This document shows positions 6,745 through 13,974 of a stretch of 22,265 bases of DNA, piece after piece. This DNA comes from a virus: IMG/VR virus record IMGVR_UViG_3300031697_000026, positions 1 to 22,265 of that record; one strand, given 5' to 3'. The position numbers and the translations under genes are program-made. Under the pieces are notes generated by a model, which had not been told where the DNA came from, made no database searches, and worked only from the letters and a program-made list of their open reading frames with translations. Numbering within the stretch: position 1 is the stretch's first letter; each line of letters starts with the position of its first letter.

Positions 6745-8901
6745 ATGGTAAGTTATTTGGATATACTAAACGGAGCCTCTCTCGCTCCTCTCTCACCGGT
6801 TAAGGCAGGGGTGGTCAGTCCCACCCTGCCCCCGGTGCCTCTTACCAGTAATCCGGTACTGGAGAGGTTTAGGACTGTCACAAGTAAGATGAGAACCACA
6901 GCACAAAATAGTATCAGGCAAGAGATCGAGAGGATTATAGCGTTGCCTATAATCGGTAACCCTACCGAACAAGAAATAGCAGAAGTAAGCGAGTACTATT
7001 GTCCTGACGGTAAAATCCTTCTATACCCTGAACAAGTCAAAGCTATAATGCAGTATCACGAGTATGGAGGCCAAATCGCCCCGGTCCCTGTCGGAGGTGG
7101 AAAAACTTTGATTAGTGTTATGATCGCTAATGATGCCTATAGTGTTTTTGGTAAACGTAAAATTTTACTTATGAATCCCCCTAACCTGATAGACCAACTG
7201 AGAGATACAGAGCTACCGTTTTATCGCAGGCACATAAGTATAAATGCTCCTTTCTACTGGCTGGCCGGTAGGACTGCTCCTAAAAGGATGCTTCTGGCCA
7301 AGTCTAAAAAGGCCGGGTGTTACGTAGTATCTTACAGTCTTTTAAGTGGTGCACAGGGAGCAGAGATAATAGACGCTATCGAGCCTGACCTTATTATAGG
7401 TGACGAAATACATTCGATTGCCTCTGCTAATGTGTCGGCCAGAGGTAGGAGATTCAAAGCCGCTGTAACTAAATTCGATCCTCAGTTGGTTGGCCTGTCT
7501 GGGACTATAACAAAAAAATCACCACGAGATTATCACCACCTTGTAACACATGCCCTGCAGGAAAACAGTTTTATGCCCCGGCCTAATGCTATAGCTGAGG
7601 AATGGGCTAAGGTGATCGACTGTAATGCGTCTAACTTAGATGAGTTTCATAGTAACTCTGTCCCTCAGCCCGGACCGATCAAGCCGTTAATAGAGTGGGC
7701 TAAAAAGAATTTTCCAGCAGAGAAATTCCCTAATAACTTGGTAGGCTTTAGGGCCGCATATAATAAACGCATGATTACATGCCCCGGTGTAGTGGCCTCC
7801 AACGGAGAGCAGTTAGGTGTATCGCTTAGAATATCTAACGTAAAGATAACCAAGGATGAAAAAGAAAATAGCAAAGGTTGGGATGAATTAAAAAGACTTG
7901 TTAAACAGCTTATCAATAAATGGATAGCTCCAAACGGTGACGAAATAGATCATGCTATGCACATCTGGCGATGGAGATATGAGTTAGAGGGTTTTGGTTT
8001 TTATAATAATTTATTCTGGCCTGAAGCTGAAAAGGTAGCCGCAAGAAAAAAGCTATCTATTCCCGACGCCACTGATATTTTAGATAGATCAAAACACCAC
8101 CACGAACTACATCAGGAGTATATGAAAACTCTAAGAAGGTGGATAGGCCGCAGAGCTACCAAAGGATTAGACACGCCTTTCCTCATCGCAGGTGATATGT
8201 TCAGGAACGCAGACAAGCATGTAGGGCACACACTCTATAAGTCTTGGAGCGATATGAGAGAAGCTAATTTCGATGGCATCTTAGAACGAGAAAAAGCAGT
8301 TGTACGGGTATGTGATTTCAGAATAAATAAAGTAATGGAGTGGGCTAAGGAATGGCATAAGAACAACCCGAATAAAGGTGCTATTATCTGGTTCCAGAAC
8401 AAGGGTGTATCTGAATGGTTAAAAGAGGCTTTCCTACATGCCGACTTACCTATGCTATACTGCCCTGCAGGTAAAGCGGGCAAGGCTAATTTAGAAGATC
8501 GTAAACAAGGAGACAAGTTTGCTATAGCCTCTATTAAGTCATACCACAAAGGATTAAACCTACAGTACCACCACGACACAGAATACTTTGCACAGTGGCC
8601 CAGAGAGGCCCACATAGCAGAGCAGTCGATAGGTAGGACTCATAGGAACGAGCAGCCATCGGACGAGGTGAGGGTGTTCCAGAGTATCTGCTCAGAGTTC
8701 GACAAAGTTTTGTTTGCAAGCTGTATAAATGACGCTGCATATATTCACCAGACATCACAAAAGCAGAAACTTATTTACGCAGACTACGACGAGAGACCTG
8801 CTATTTTACCGTACTCGGTTCTTATAGAATGGGGCACGATGGCACAGCAGTTAGATAGAAGTAGTGAGCAGTTACTTAAAGATAAATTTAAGGGAAAATA
8901 A
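6745..8901 (+). CDS. SNF2/DExH superfamily 2 helicase
   Basis: A 718-residue DNA-dependent ATPase. From ATG 6745 the motifs are: GGGKT at 117-121 (P-loop, Lys120), DEIH at 220-223, SGT at 252-254 and QSIGRTHRNEQ at 627-637 (motif VI of SNF2-type proteins). Between the two RecA-like lobes lies a long insert, as is usual in phage SNF2-like proteins. Such helicases accompany phage PolA and RecB-like nucleases and may remodel forks or recombination intermediates. An upstream in-frame TTG at 6733 would add four residues and overlap the nuclease stop, but I prefer ATG 6745, one base after that stop. No strong ribosome-binding site is visible, so expression probably depends on translational coupling. 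Strong potential stem-loops fall in codons 17-40. Confidence 0.85.
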   Translation: MVSYLDILNGASLAPLSPVKAGVVSPTLPPVPLTSNPVLERFRTVTSKMRTTAQNSIRQEIERIIALPIIGNPTEQEIAEVSEYYCPDGKILLYPEQVKAIMQYHEYGGQIAPVPVGGGKTLISVMIANDAYSVFGKRKILLMNPPNLIDQLRDTELPFYRRHISINAPFYWLAGRTAPKRMLLAKSKKAGCYVVSYSLLSGAQGAEIIDAIEPDLIIGDEIHSIASANVSARGRRFKAAVTKFDPQLVGLSGTITKKSPRDYHHLVTHALQENSFMPRPNAIAEEWAKVIDCNASNLDEFHSNSVPQPGPIKPLIEWAKKNFPAEKFPNNLVGFRAAYNKRMITCPGVVASNGEQLGVSLRISNVKITKDEKENSKGWDELKRLVKQLINKWIAPNGDEIDHAMHIWRWRYELEGFGFYNNLFWPEAEKVAARKKLSIPDATDILDRSKHHHELHQEYMKTLRRWIGRRATKGLDTPFLIAGDMFRNADKHVGHTLYKSWSDMREANFDGILEREKAVVRVCDFRINKVMEWAKEWHKNNPNKGAIIWFQNKGVSEWLKEAFLHADLPMLYCPAGKAGKANLEDRKQGDKFAIASIKSYHKGLNLQYHHDTEYFAQWPREAHIAEQSIGRTHRNEQPSDEVRVFQSICSEFDKVLFASCINDAAYIHQTSQKQKLIYADYDERPAILPYSVLIEWGTMAQQLDRSSEQLLKDKFKGK
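6794..6837 (+). other. large composite stem-loop at the helicase gene start
   Basis: The inner stem pairs 6804-6814 with 6821-6830 (GGCAGGG/CCCTGCC plus TGG/CCA, with one bulged G). An outer stem pairs CACCGG 6794-6799 with CCGGTG 6832-6837. No T-tract follows, so it is not a standard terminator. Confidence 0.6.
6845..6862 (+). other. second small stem-loop
   Basis: CCAGTA (6845-6850) pairs with TACTGG (6857-6862) around a six-base loop, seven bases after the larger hairpin. Confidence 0.5.
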
Positions 8902-8902
8902 A

Positions 8903-9397
8903 ATGCCATACACACAAATAGAATACACAAGTGGGCCTAGTGACGGGCCAAGTAACGCTAAAGAAGTAAAAGCTTTCGTCGGTGAGGTACCCCCATGTTC
9001 CGTATGCGGTGACTCAGGAGAGTTCGACGGAGAATATGGAATCGAGGGTTGCCCGACCTGCTGTTCTAGACTAATACCTTTTATAGATTTTGAGGGTCAC
9101 AGAGGCTGTATCGATTGGGGTGATACTGTTACAAGGCATAAAGATGGTTTGCGATTAATTACAAAGCGGAGTAAAGAGGACTCAAAAAAGGCTAAGAAAA
9201 TAGACGGCTACAAAAAAGGCGACGTAGTAAGAGTAGCACCTGAAAACCTAAAAGGTATTGTTGTCGGATTCAGGGGACCTCTACATATTCATGTTATTTG
9301 TTTAGATGGTATGAATTGTTTAGCAACTGTGCAGAATGTAGAAAGTATATCGGACTTAAATATTTTTGATATGCTAAAAGATCAAGGTATTATTTAA
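8903..9397 (+). CDS. zinc-finger protein with KOW-like segment, unknown role
   Basis: A 164-residue protein from ATG 8903, preceded by TAAGGGA at a good distance. A longer frame from GTG 8864 overlaps the helicase and is less likely. The N-terminal half has two CxxC pairs (Cys32/35 and Cys50/53; CSVCGDSG and CPTC), consistent with one zinc site of the DnaJ or rubredoxin-like knuckle kind. Around residues 103-125, GYKKGDVVRVAP..LKGIVVGF resembles a KOW/SH3-like small barrel. I do not recognise a named family. Its position between helicase and polymerase suggests a replication accessory or nucleic-acid-binding function, which is inference. Confidence 0.65.
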   Translation: MPYTQIEYTSGPSDGPSNAKEVKAFVGEVPPCSVCGDSGEFDGEYGIEGCPTCCSRLIPFIDFEGHRGCIDWGDTVTRHKDGLRLITKRSKEDSKKAKKIDGYKKGDVVRVAPENLKGIVVGFRGPLHIHVICLDGMNCLATVQNVESISDLNIFDMLKDQGII

Positions 9398-9420
9398 TAG
9401 GTAGGAAGGACGCTGATAAA

Positions 9421-9582
9421 ATGAAACTTATGACCACTAAAAAGTTTAACAAAATAATCGAGGCTACCAAAGTAGAAACACGAAAAGAGGATGCCAAGCT
9501 TGTACATGATACACTGTTTGAAAACGCCCGGTTAAGAGTAGCGTACACAGAACTACTTAATAAACTAAAGAGATTGAAATGA
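9421..9582 (+). CDS. 53-residue helical protein upstream of DNA polymerase
   Basis: A short frame (MKLMTTKKFN...NKLKRLK) with a strong AGGAAGGA site at 9403-9410, about ten bases before ATG 9421. Its stop overlaps the polymerase start as ATGA (9579-9582). The protein is basic and predicted fully helical, with a heptad-like Leu pattern near the C-terminus. No family is recognised. The good ribosome-binding site and the overlap argue that it is translated and drives coupled translation of the polymerase, which has no clear site of its own. Confidence 0.65.
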   Translation: MKLMTTKKFNKIIEATKVETRKEDAKLVHDTLFENARLRVAYTELLNKLKRLK

Positions 9583-12500
9583 GCGTATACGTAGATAGCC
9601 TAAATCTTTTTCAGCGTCCTGATAAAGCATATACTTCTAAGGTAGAAATAAATGTTATAAAGTCTTGTCATTTATTTGCCGACTCCAAAGAAGAGCTTGA
9701 AGGGTTTATAGAAGAGATTAACTATAGCCGTCCTAAGTATCAGCACGAATTAGCTATACCTCATTATGATCTACTGAAAGATGATCGTAAAAAAGCTATA
9801 GCTGCAGGGGCCATAACAGTTAGTACCTCTGATTTTAACGATAGATTATTGGGCATAGTCAGAGATAAACCCAGAGTATACGTAGATAGCCTAAAGCCGA
9901 GTATAAAAAACAAAAAGTGGAAGTACGATAAGAGTTGTCACATGGTATCCGACTCCTTAGAGGAACTCCACGCCTTCGGTAAAGAAATGAAACTTAACAT
10001 ACTGTGGTTTCAGAATCGCATAGGCTTGCCCCACTACGATCTTACCGAGGGTATGAGAGAAAAAGCCGTAGCTATGGGAGCCGAGGAAGTAAGCAACGCT
10101 TTTATAGTAGATATGATAATTAAAAACAGAAAGATTGAATCTAAACAGAAAGAGGAAAAAGCCATGCCGACCGAACCTGTTAACAAAGAAGCACCCGTAG
10201 TAGCTTTCGATACAGAGACTGATCTGATGTCTTACGAGAATCCTATATCGGAAGTTATGTGTATGTCGTACTGTAACGCAGGAGAACTAAAAGGATCACT
10301 TATAACACCTTGGGAGCACGACATATCAAAACAGTTGTCTGTTGCTTGGGCTATGTTGCAACACCATGTAGGACATAACGTAGCTTTTGATTTATCTGTC
10401 TTGGGCTACCATTACCCTGACCTGATGCCTCATATATTCGCTGCTCTGGATAACGGTATTATCCACGACACCCTGATAAGAGAAAAGCTTTTAATGCTCA
10501 CCCTACACGGTAGCATTGACTATATCGAAGTAAACGGCTGTACTGTCTGGCTTGATTATAGTTTGGCTGGTCTTGAAAATAAGTATTTACATATCGACCG
10601 ATCTGATTTGAAAGAAGATGCCGACGCTCCCCGGATGAATTATGTTATGTATAAGAATGTCCCTCTCGTAAATTGGGATGAGAAGTTTGTTACTTATGCT
10701 GTGGACGACTCGATAAATACCGGGCTTATCTATGAAGCTCAGGAGTTGGAGAGGGCCAAGTGTATTGAGATCACCGGGCATGATCCGTTTAAGGTTGAGA
10801 CTTTCAGGGTCAAGGTATCTTTTGCCTTGAGGCTCTTGGAGTGTATGGGTTCCAGAATGGACCCGGCTAAGGTCTTAGAAGTAGCTGAGAAATTCCGCAC
10901 AGAGTATAATCTCCCCAGACTCAGAGGCCCTCTGATAAAAGCAGGGCTGCTCATAGAGGCCGTACCAGCTACACCCTATGCCAAGGGTACCTTAGTTCAT
11001 ACAGAGGCTTGTAACGCTCTCAAGAAGGTTAAAGAGCATAAAGCATCACGTAAGGCTAAAACATGCGGTTGTCCACCTAAGATGAAAGGTGGTGTGAAAG
11101 AGAAAAGCCCTACAAAGCCTCTGTTTCAGTATATATGGGAATTAGCATATAAGAATCCAGATATCAAAGCATGGCCCTCGGATGGATGTGCCTCTGAACT
11201 TCGTAAAAGCGACACATATAATGCCGCTATCGAAGAGGGTGCCTTTATGCAGTATATCATAGGCATGGATATAGGTCATTTAGGACAGCCTGTGCTCCCC
11301 GACGATATCAAATTAAAGACAAATGAAGAATGGGCCTCTAACTTCGCTCATCTGGACCCTCTTCTGGCTATCTGGGCCGAGCGTAAGGCACTCAACAAGA
11401 TTATAACAGATTACCTGCCTAAAATGTTCTACACGGCACCTGACGGGACTGAGGTTCCTGCCGAGACTATCAGGGGGTCTTTCTACCCGCTATGCCTCAC
11501 AGGCCGCAGTAGCTCGTCAGCGAGTAAACTGTACCCTTCCAGAAACGAACAGAATGTCGATCCGAGGGTGCGGCCCTGTACGATCCCCAGAGACGGCAAT
11601 GTTATGGTCAGCACAGACTACAACGGTATGGAGTTAGGGACACTGGCTCAGAAATGCGTATCACTGTTTGGCCACTCGGTCATGGCCGACAATATAAATA
11701 GCGGCACAGATAACCATGCCTACCTTGCCGCACAGATAGCTGCTGCTCTGGACGAGCATTTTATCAACAATCTTTCGATACTTGGAATATTGCCAACAGA
11801 AAGAGATGCTGTATATAAAGTATTCTCTGAGTATAAAACTTTGAAAGAGCCTTGCGGGTCTGCGGTGTTCTGTGAGAACTTCAAGACTAAACATAAACAA
11901 GAAAATAGTGAGGACTTGGACCGCCCGGTACTATGGTCTGACTTCTTTGCGTACTATCGGTTACTGGCTAAACCAACCGGCCTCGGCTTCCCCGGTGGTC
12001 TCGGTGCCGCTACTATGGTAGCCTATGCCAAGGGCACATACAAAGTCACCCTGTCCTTTGATCTGGCTAAGAAGCTGAGAGACGTTTGGATGGAAACATA
12101 TCCTGAGATGAAGCAGTATCTTGATTGGATAAAAAAGCAATGCAAAGACCCTAACCATTCTCCTATAGATGTAGAGCAGGACGATGGCTCTGTGAAGAGT
12201 AAAACTTTCTTTGCTTACGATACCCCCAGAGGTATGCACCGGGCTAGATGTGGATTCTGTGAAGCAGCTAACGGTGCCGGGCTACAGGCTTTCTCAGCCG
12301 AGGGTGCTTTGGAGGGTCTCTACCAATTCCAGAAAACTACATGGCTGGCTAAAGAGGGTGATCTCTTATACGGCTCTTTCGCTATCAACTTTCTACATGA
12401 CGAAATAATCTGGGAGACTCCCGGCCCGATAGTCGATAAGCTCAAAGTACAGACAGTAGATAAGATAATGGTTGACGCTATGGAGGTGCTGACACCTGAC

Positions 12501-12623
12501 GTAAAAGCAGGCACAGAGTCAGCGGCTATGTTGAGGTGGTATAAAAAAGCAGAGCCTGTAATAGACGATAACGGAGACTTGGTGCCTTGGGTACCTGAGA
12601 TAGTTAAGAAAGGAGTAGTATAA
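9579..12623 (+). CDS. family A DNA polymerase with 3'-5' exonuclease and tandem DUF4031-like N-terminus
   Basis: The replicative polymerase, 1014 residues. Exonuclease motifs: DTE at 211-213, NVAFD at 267-271 and YAVDD at 373-377. Polymerase motifs: TGR at 641-643, motif A DYNGMEL at 680-686, motif B from Arg794 and Lys798 (RLLAKPTGLGFPGGLG) and motif C HDE at 940-942. Leu802 takes the place of E. coli Phe762, and Gly806 that of Tyr766. Residues 1-190 are two copies of a DUF4031-like domain with a 97-residue period: VYVDSL at 3 and 100, SCH at 29 and 119, PHYDL at 61 and 151, and GA at 77 and 167. Motifs A and B are about 114 residues apart, against about 45-50 in Taq or T7, so an insertion of some 65 residues lies between them. 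The start overlaps the previous stop (ATGA). Confidence 0.92.
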   Translation: MSVYVDSLNLFQRPDKAYTSKVEINVIKSCHLFADSKEELEGFIEEINYSRPKYQHELAIPHYDLLKDDRKKAIAAGAITVSTSDFNDRLLGIVRDKPRVYVDSLKPSIKNKKWKYDKSCHMVSDSLEELHAFGKEMKLNILWFQNRIGLPHYDLTEGMREKAVAMGAEEVSNAFIVDMIIKNRKIESKQKEEKAMPTEPVNKEAPVVAFDTETDLMSYENPISEVMCMSYCNAGELKGSLITPWEHDISKQLSVAWAMLQHHVGHNVAFDLSVLGYHYPDLMPHIFAALDNGIIHDTLIREKLLMLTLHGSIDYIEVNGCTVWLDYSLAGLENKYLHIDRSDLKEDADAPRMNYVMYKNVPLVNWDEKFVTYAVDDSINTGLIYEAQELERAKCIEITGHDPFKVETFRVKVSFALRLLECMGSRMDPAKVLEVAEKFRTEYNLPRLRGPLIKAGLLIEAVPATPYAKGTLVHTEACNALKKVKEHKASRKAKTCGCPPKMKGGVKEKSPTKPLFQYIWELAYKNPDIKAWPSDGCASELRKSDTYNAAIEEGAFMQYIIGMDIGHLGQPVLPDDIKLKTNEEWASNFAHLDPLLAIWAERKALNKIITDYLPKMFYTAPDGTEVPAETIRGSFYPLCLTGRSSSSASKLYPSRNEQNVDPRVRPCTIPRDGNVMVSTDYNGMELGTLAQKCVSLFGHSVMADNINSGTDNHAYLAAQIAAALDEHFINNLSILGILPTERDAVYKVFSEYKTLKEPCGSAVFCENFKTKHKQENSEDLDRPVLWSDFFAYYRLLAKPTGLGFPGGLGAATMVAYAKGTYKVTLSFDLAKKLRDVWMETYPEMKQYLDWIKKQCKDPNHSPIDVEQDDGSVKSKTFFAYDTPRGMHRARCGFCEAANGAGLQAFSAEGALEGLYQFQKTTWLAKEGDLLYGSFAINFLHDEIIWETPGPIVDKLKVQTVDKIMVDAMEVLTPDVKAGTESAAMLRWYKKAEPVIDDNGDLVPWVPEIVKKGVV
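9585..9604 (+). repeat. 20-nt repeat within the polymerase gene, copy 1
   Basis: A 20-nt stretch identical to 9876-9895 (distance 291 nt, 97 codons). It encodes the VYVDSL motif at the start of each DUF4031-like domain. Conservation at the DNA level suggests intragenic duplication. Confidence 0.8.
9876..9895 (+). repeat. 20-nt repeat within the polymerase gene, copy 2
   Basis: A perfect copy of 9585-9604, at the start of the second DUF4031-like domain. Confidence 0.8.
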
Positions 12624-12625
12624 GT

Positions 12626-12862
12626 ATGCTTACAGTAATGACAATTTATTTCATAGGACTAATCGTATGTATCGCCGGAGGTGTATGGATTACAGGCAAG
12701 TTGGTATTCTTAGCACTTAGTATCTGGTGGTGGGTATATAGGACTGTCAGAATATCCCCTAAACTGAGGGAGTTCATTAAGGCCGATCAAAAAATATATG
12801 AAGAAGCTCTTAAAGTAAGCGAAGAGGCTGCTGAGAAAATTAGAGAGGAAATCGAAAAATGA
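12626..12862 (+). CDS. small membrane protein with charged helical tail
   Basis: This 78-residue protein starts at ATG 12626, with AAAGGAG at 12609-12615. Residues 3-38 are strongly hydrophobic (FIGLIVCIAGGVW, then LVFLALSIWWWVY) and could form one long or two short membrane segments. Residues 45-78 are a charged, probably coiled-coil helix. The stop overlaps the start of the peptidase-like gene (ATGA). Size and layout are compatible with a holin, spanin-like or membrane-anchor protein, but there is no diagnostic motif and no endolysin next to it. The function is unassigned. Confidence 0.65.
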   Translation: MLTVMTIYFIGLIVCIAGGVWITGKLVFLALSIWWWVYRTVRISPKLREFIKADQKIYEEALKVSEEAAEKIREEIEK

Positions 12863-13392
12863 AACCAGTAAACCAAACTATAGTAACTAAAAGTAAAGGT
12901 GACTGTATTCGTGCGTGTGTGGCTTCTATGTTTGAGTTGGATATAATCCAAGTCCCTCATTTTCTACTATTCAAAAGTAATTGGTTTTCTATGTATTATT
13001 CTTTTATATGGTCTATGGGCTACGACTTAAGTTATATTATATATAATCCCAAAGACAAGAGTAAAAGAATATCCCGTAAGAATCTAATCAACGGCTGTAT
13101 CATGGCCAGTGTGTTGTCAAAAACGCACGAAGACACTACACATTTAGTGCTCTTGAATAGTGTAGGCAGGGTGATACATGACCCTAATCCCAATAAAAGA
13201 TGGGAAGGAAGAAATGTTGTCAAAACAGGTGATATCAGAGCATGGTATTCCCTACGCAAGTGTGAGCACGATAAACGAGACTATAGAGATGCTTTAGTTT
13301 CTATCGTTGAGGAAATCAACTCTGACAAGTGTAGTGTAAAAGTAATTGAAAACTATGCAAAATATGCTTTGCATGGAAAATTAGGTAAATAA
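12859..13392 (+). CDS. C39-like (papain-fold) cysteine peptidase-like protein
   Basis: A 177-residue protein. The N-terminus GDCIRACVASMFELDIIQVPHF (starting at Gly14, with Cys16) matches the pattern of phage and bacterial C39-like proteins, in which a Cys followed by an A-SL helix and VPHF forms the nucleophile site. His95 (THLVLLN) and Asp108 (GRVIHDPNP) sit where the other catalytic residues are expected, so a Cys-His-Asp triad looks intact. The protein is about the size of other stand-alone phage members. The substrate is unknown. Possibilities include processing of a phage or host protein, or amide hydrolysis. It is coupled to the membrane protein upstream by ATGA, which suggests that the two act together. 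There is no signal peptide, so it is probably cytoplasmic. Confidence 0.65.
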   Translation: MKPVNQTIVTKSKGDCIRACVASMFELDIIQVPHFLLFKSNWFSMYYSFIWSMGYDLSYIIYNPKDKSKRISRKNLINGCIMASVLSKTHEDTTHLVLLNSVGRVIHDPNPNKRWEGRNVVKTGDIRAWYSLRKCEHDKRDYRDALVSIVEEINSDKCSVKVIENYAKYALHGKLGK

Positions 13393-13395
13393 GAA

Positions 13396-13421
13396 AGGAA
13401 AATAAGACATGAGTAAAGAAA
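13396..13421 (+). repeat. 26-nt start-region repeat, copy 1
   Basis: Ribosome-binding site, ATG and first codons of the 65-residue gene. It matches 13949-13974 at 24 of 26 positions, including a run through ATAAGACATGAGTAAA. Confidence 0.8.
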
Positions 13422-13606
13422 ATGTAGATTTAAGATACGATGATTGGCGAGAGGCTATTATAAAAATAGCTACAGCAATGGAAGAAATTCAGTTGACTGA
13501 CCGAGCGTTGTCGCTGTTGATTGCAGATACATGCGGTGTGAAGAGAACTGAAGTGAGAAAAGTTTTAGCTGCCATCCCTGAGTTAGCTGCAAGGTATTTG
13601 AAATAA
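13409..13606 (+). CDS. small helical protein, unknown
   Basis: A 65-residue protein with AAAGGA upstream. It looks all-helical. The segment RALSLLIADTCGVKRTEVRKVLAAI could be a helix-turn-helix, and the end (PELAARYLK) is amphipathic. No family is recognised. It lies between the peptidase-like gene and the HNH endonuclease. The start region (13396-13421) nearly duplicates the start region of the RuvC-like gene downstream, so this gene and the HNH gene form a unit bracketed by repeats. Confidence 0.55.
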   Translation: MSKENVDLRYDDWREAIIKIATAMEEIQLTDRALSLLIADTCGVKRTEVRKVLAAIPELAARYLK

Positions 13607-13622
13607 GAAAGAGAGGTATGTC

Positions 13623-13955
13623 ATGTGCAACGAAAAAGAGACATGGGTTAGAGTTCAAGGCTACCCAAACTATTCTGTAAGTTCTCAAGGCAGAATCAGG
13701 AATAACTTTACTGAGAAGATTTTGAAGCATCAGAAATCTAAGCGTGGAGGATATTACCCTTTTGTTAATTTGTACAAAAAAGGTAAACGTAAAAATCTAA
13801 CAGTACATGGAATAGTTATGAGGTCGTTTATAGGTAAACCCCCGGTCGGATATGTGATACACCATAAAGATGCCGACTTAACTAATACCTCTGTGACTAA
13901 TCTTCAGTATATCACGATATCGGAAAATCTAAGATTACGAAATAAGAGAGGATAA
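13623..13955 (+). CDS. NUMOD4/HNH endonuclease (probable free-standing homing endonuclease)
   Basis: A 110-residue protein. Residues 8-30 (WVRVQGYPNYSVSSQGRIRN) are a NUMOD4 motif, and 60-99 are an HNH_3-type core with VHGIVMRSF and VIHHKDADLTNTSVTNLQYI: His80, His81, Asn88 and Asn93 are in place. Such proteins cut DNA and often insert between phage genes, spreading by repair. It starts after AGAGAGGT, 16 bases after the preceding stop, and ends six bases before the RuvC-like gene. No intron or split gene is visible around it, so it appears free-standing. The coding frame is intact. Confidence 0.88.
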   Translation: MCNEKETWVRVQGYPNYSVSSQGRIRNNFTEKILKHQKSKRGGYYPFVNLYKKGKRKNLTVHGIVMRSFIGKPPVGYVIHHKDADLTNTSVTNLQYITISENLRLRNKRG

Positions 13956-13974
13956 TAAGACATGAGTAAAAAAA
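13949..13974 (+). repeat. 26-nt start-region repeat, copy 2
   Basis: Ribosome-binding site, ATG and first codons of the RuvC-like gene. It matches 13396-13421 at 24 of 26 positions, 553 nt away. Confidence 0.8.

Noticed and set aside
8235-8615. 126-codon - strand frame
   Set aside because: Antisense to the second lobe of the SNF2 helicase and without any recognisable motif.
8864-8902. GTG start that would extend the zinc-finger protein into the helicase gene
   Set aside because: ATG 8903 has a good TAAGGGA site, while the GTG lies well inside the helicase frame.
13606-13962. Group I intron or intein associated with the HNH endonuclease
   Set aside because: The genes on both sides are intact and begin and end with their own start and stop signals; no split gene is seen.
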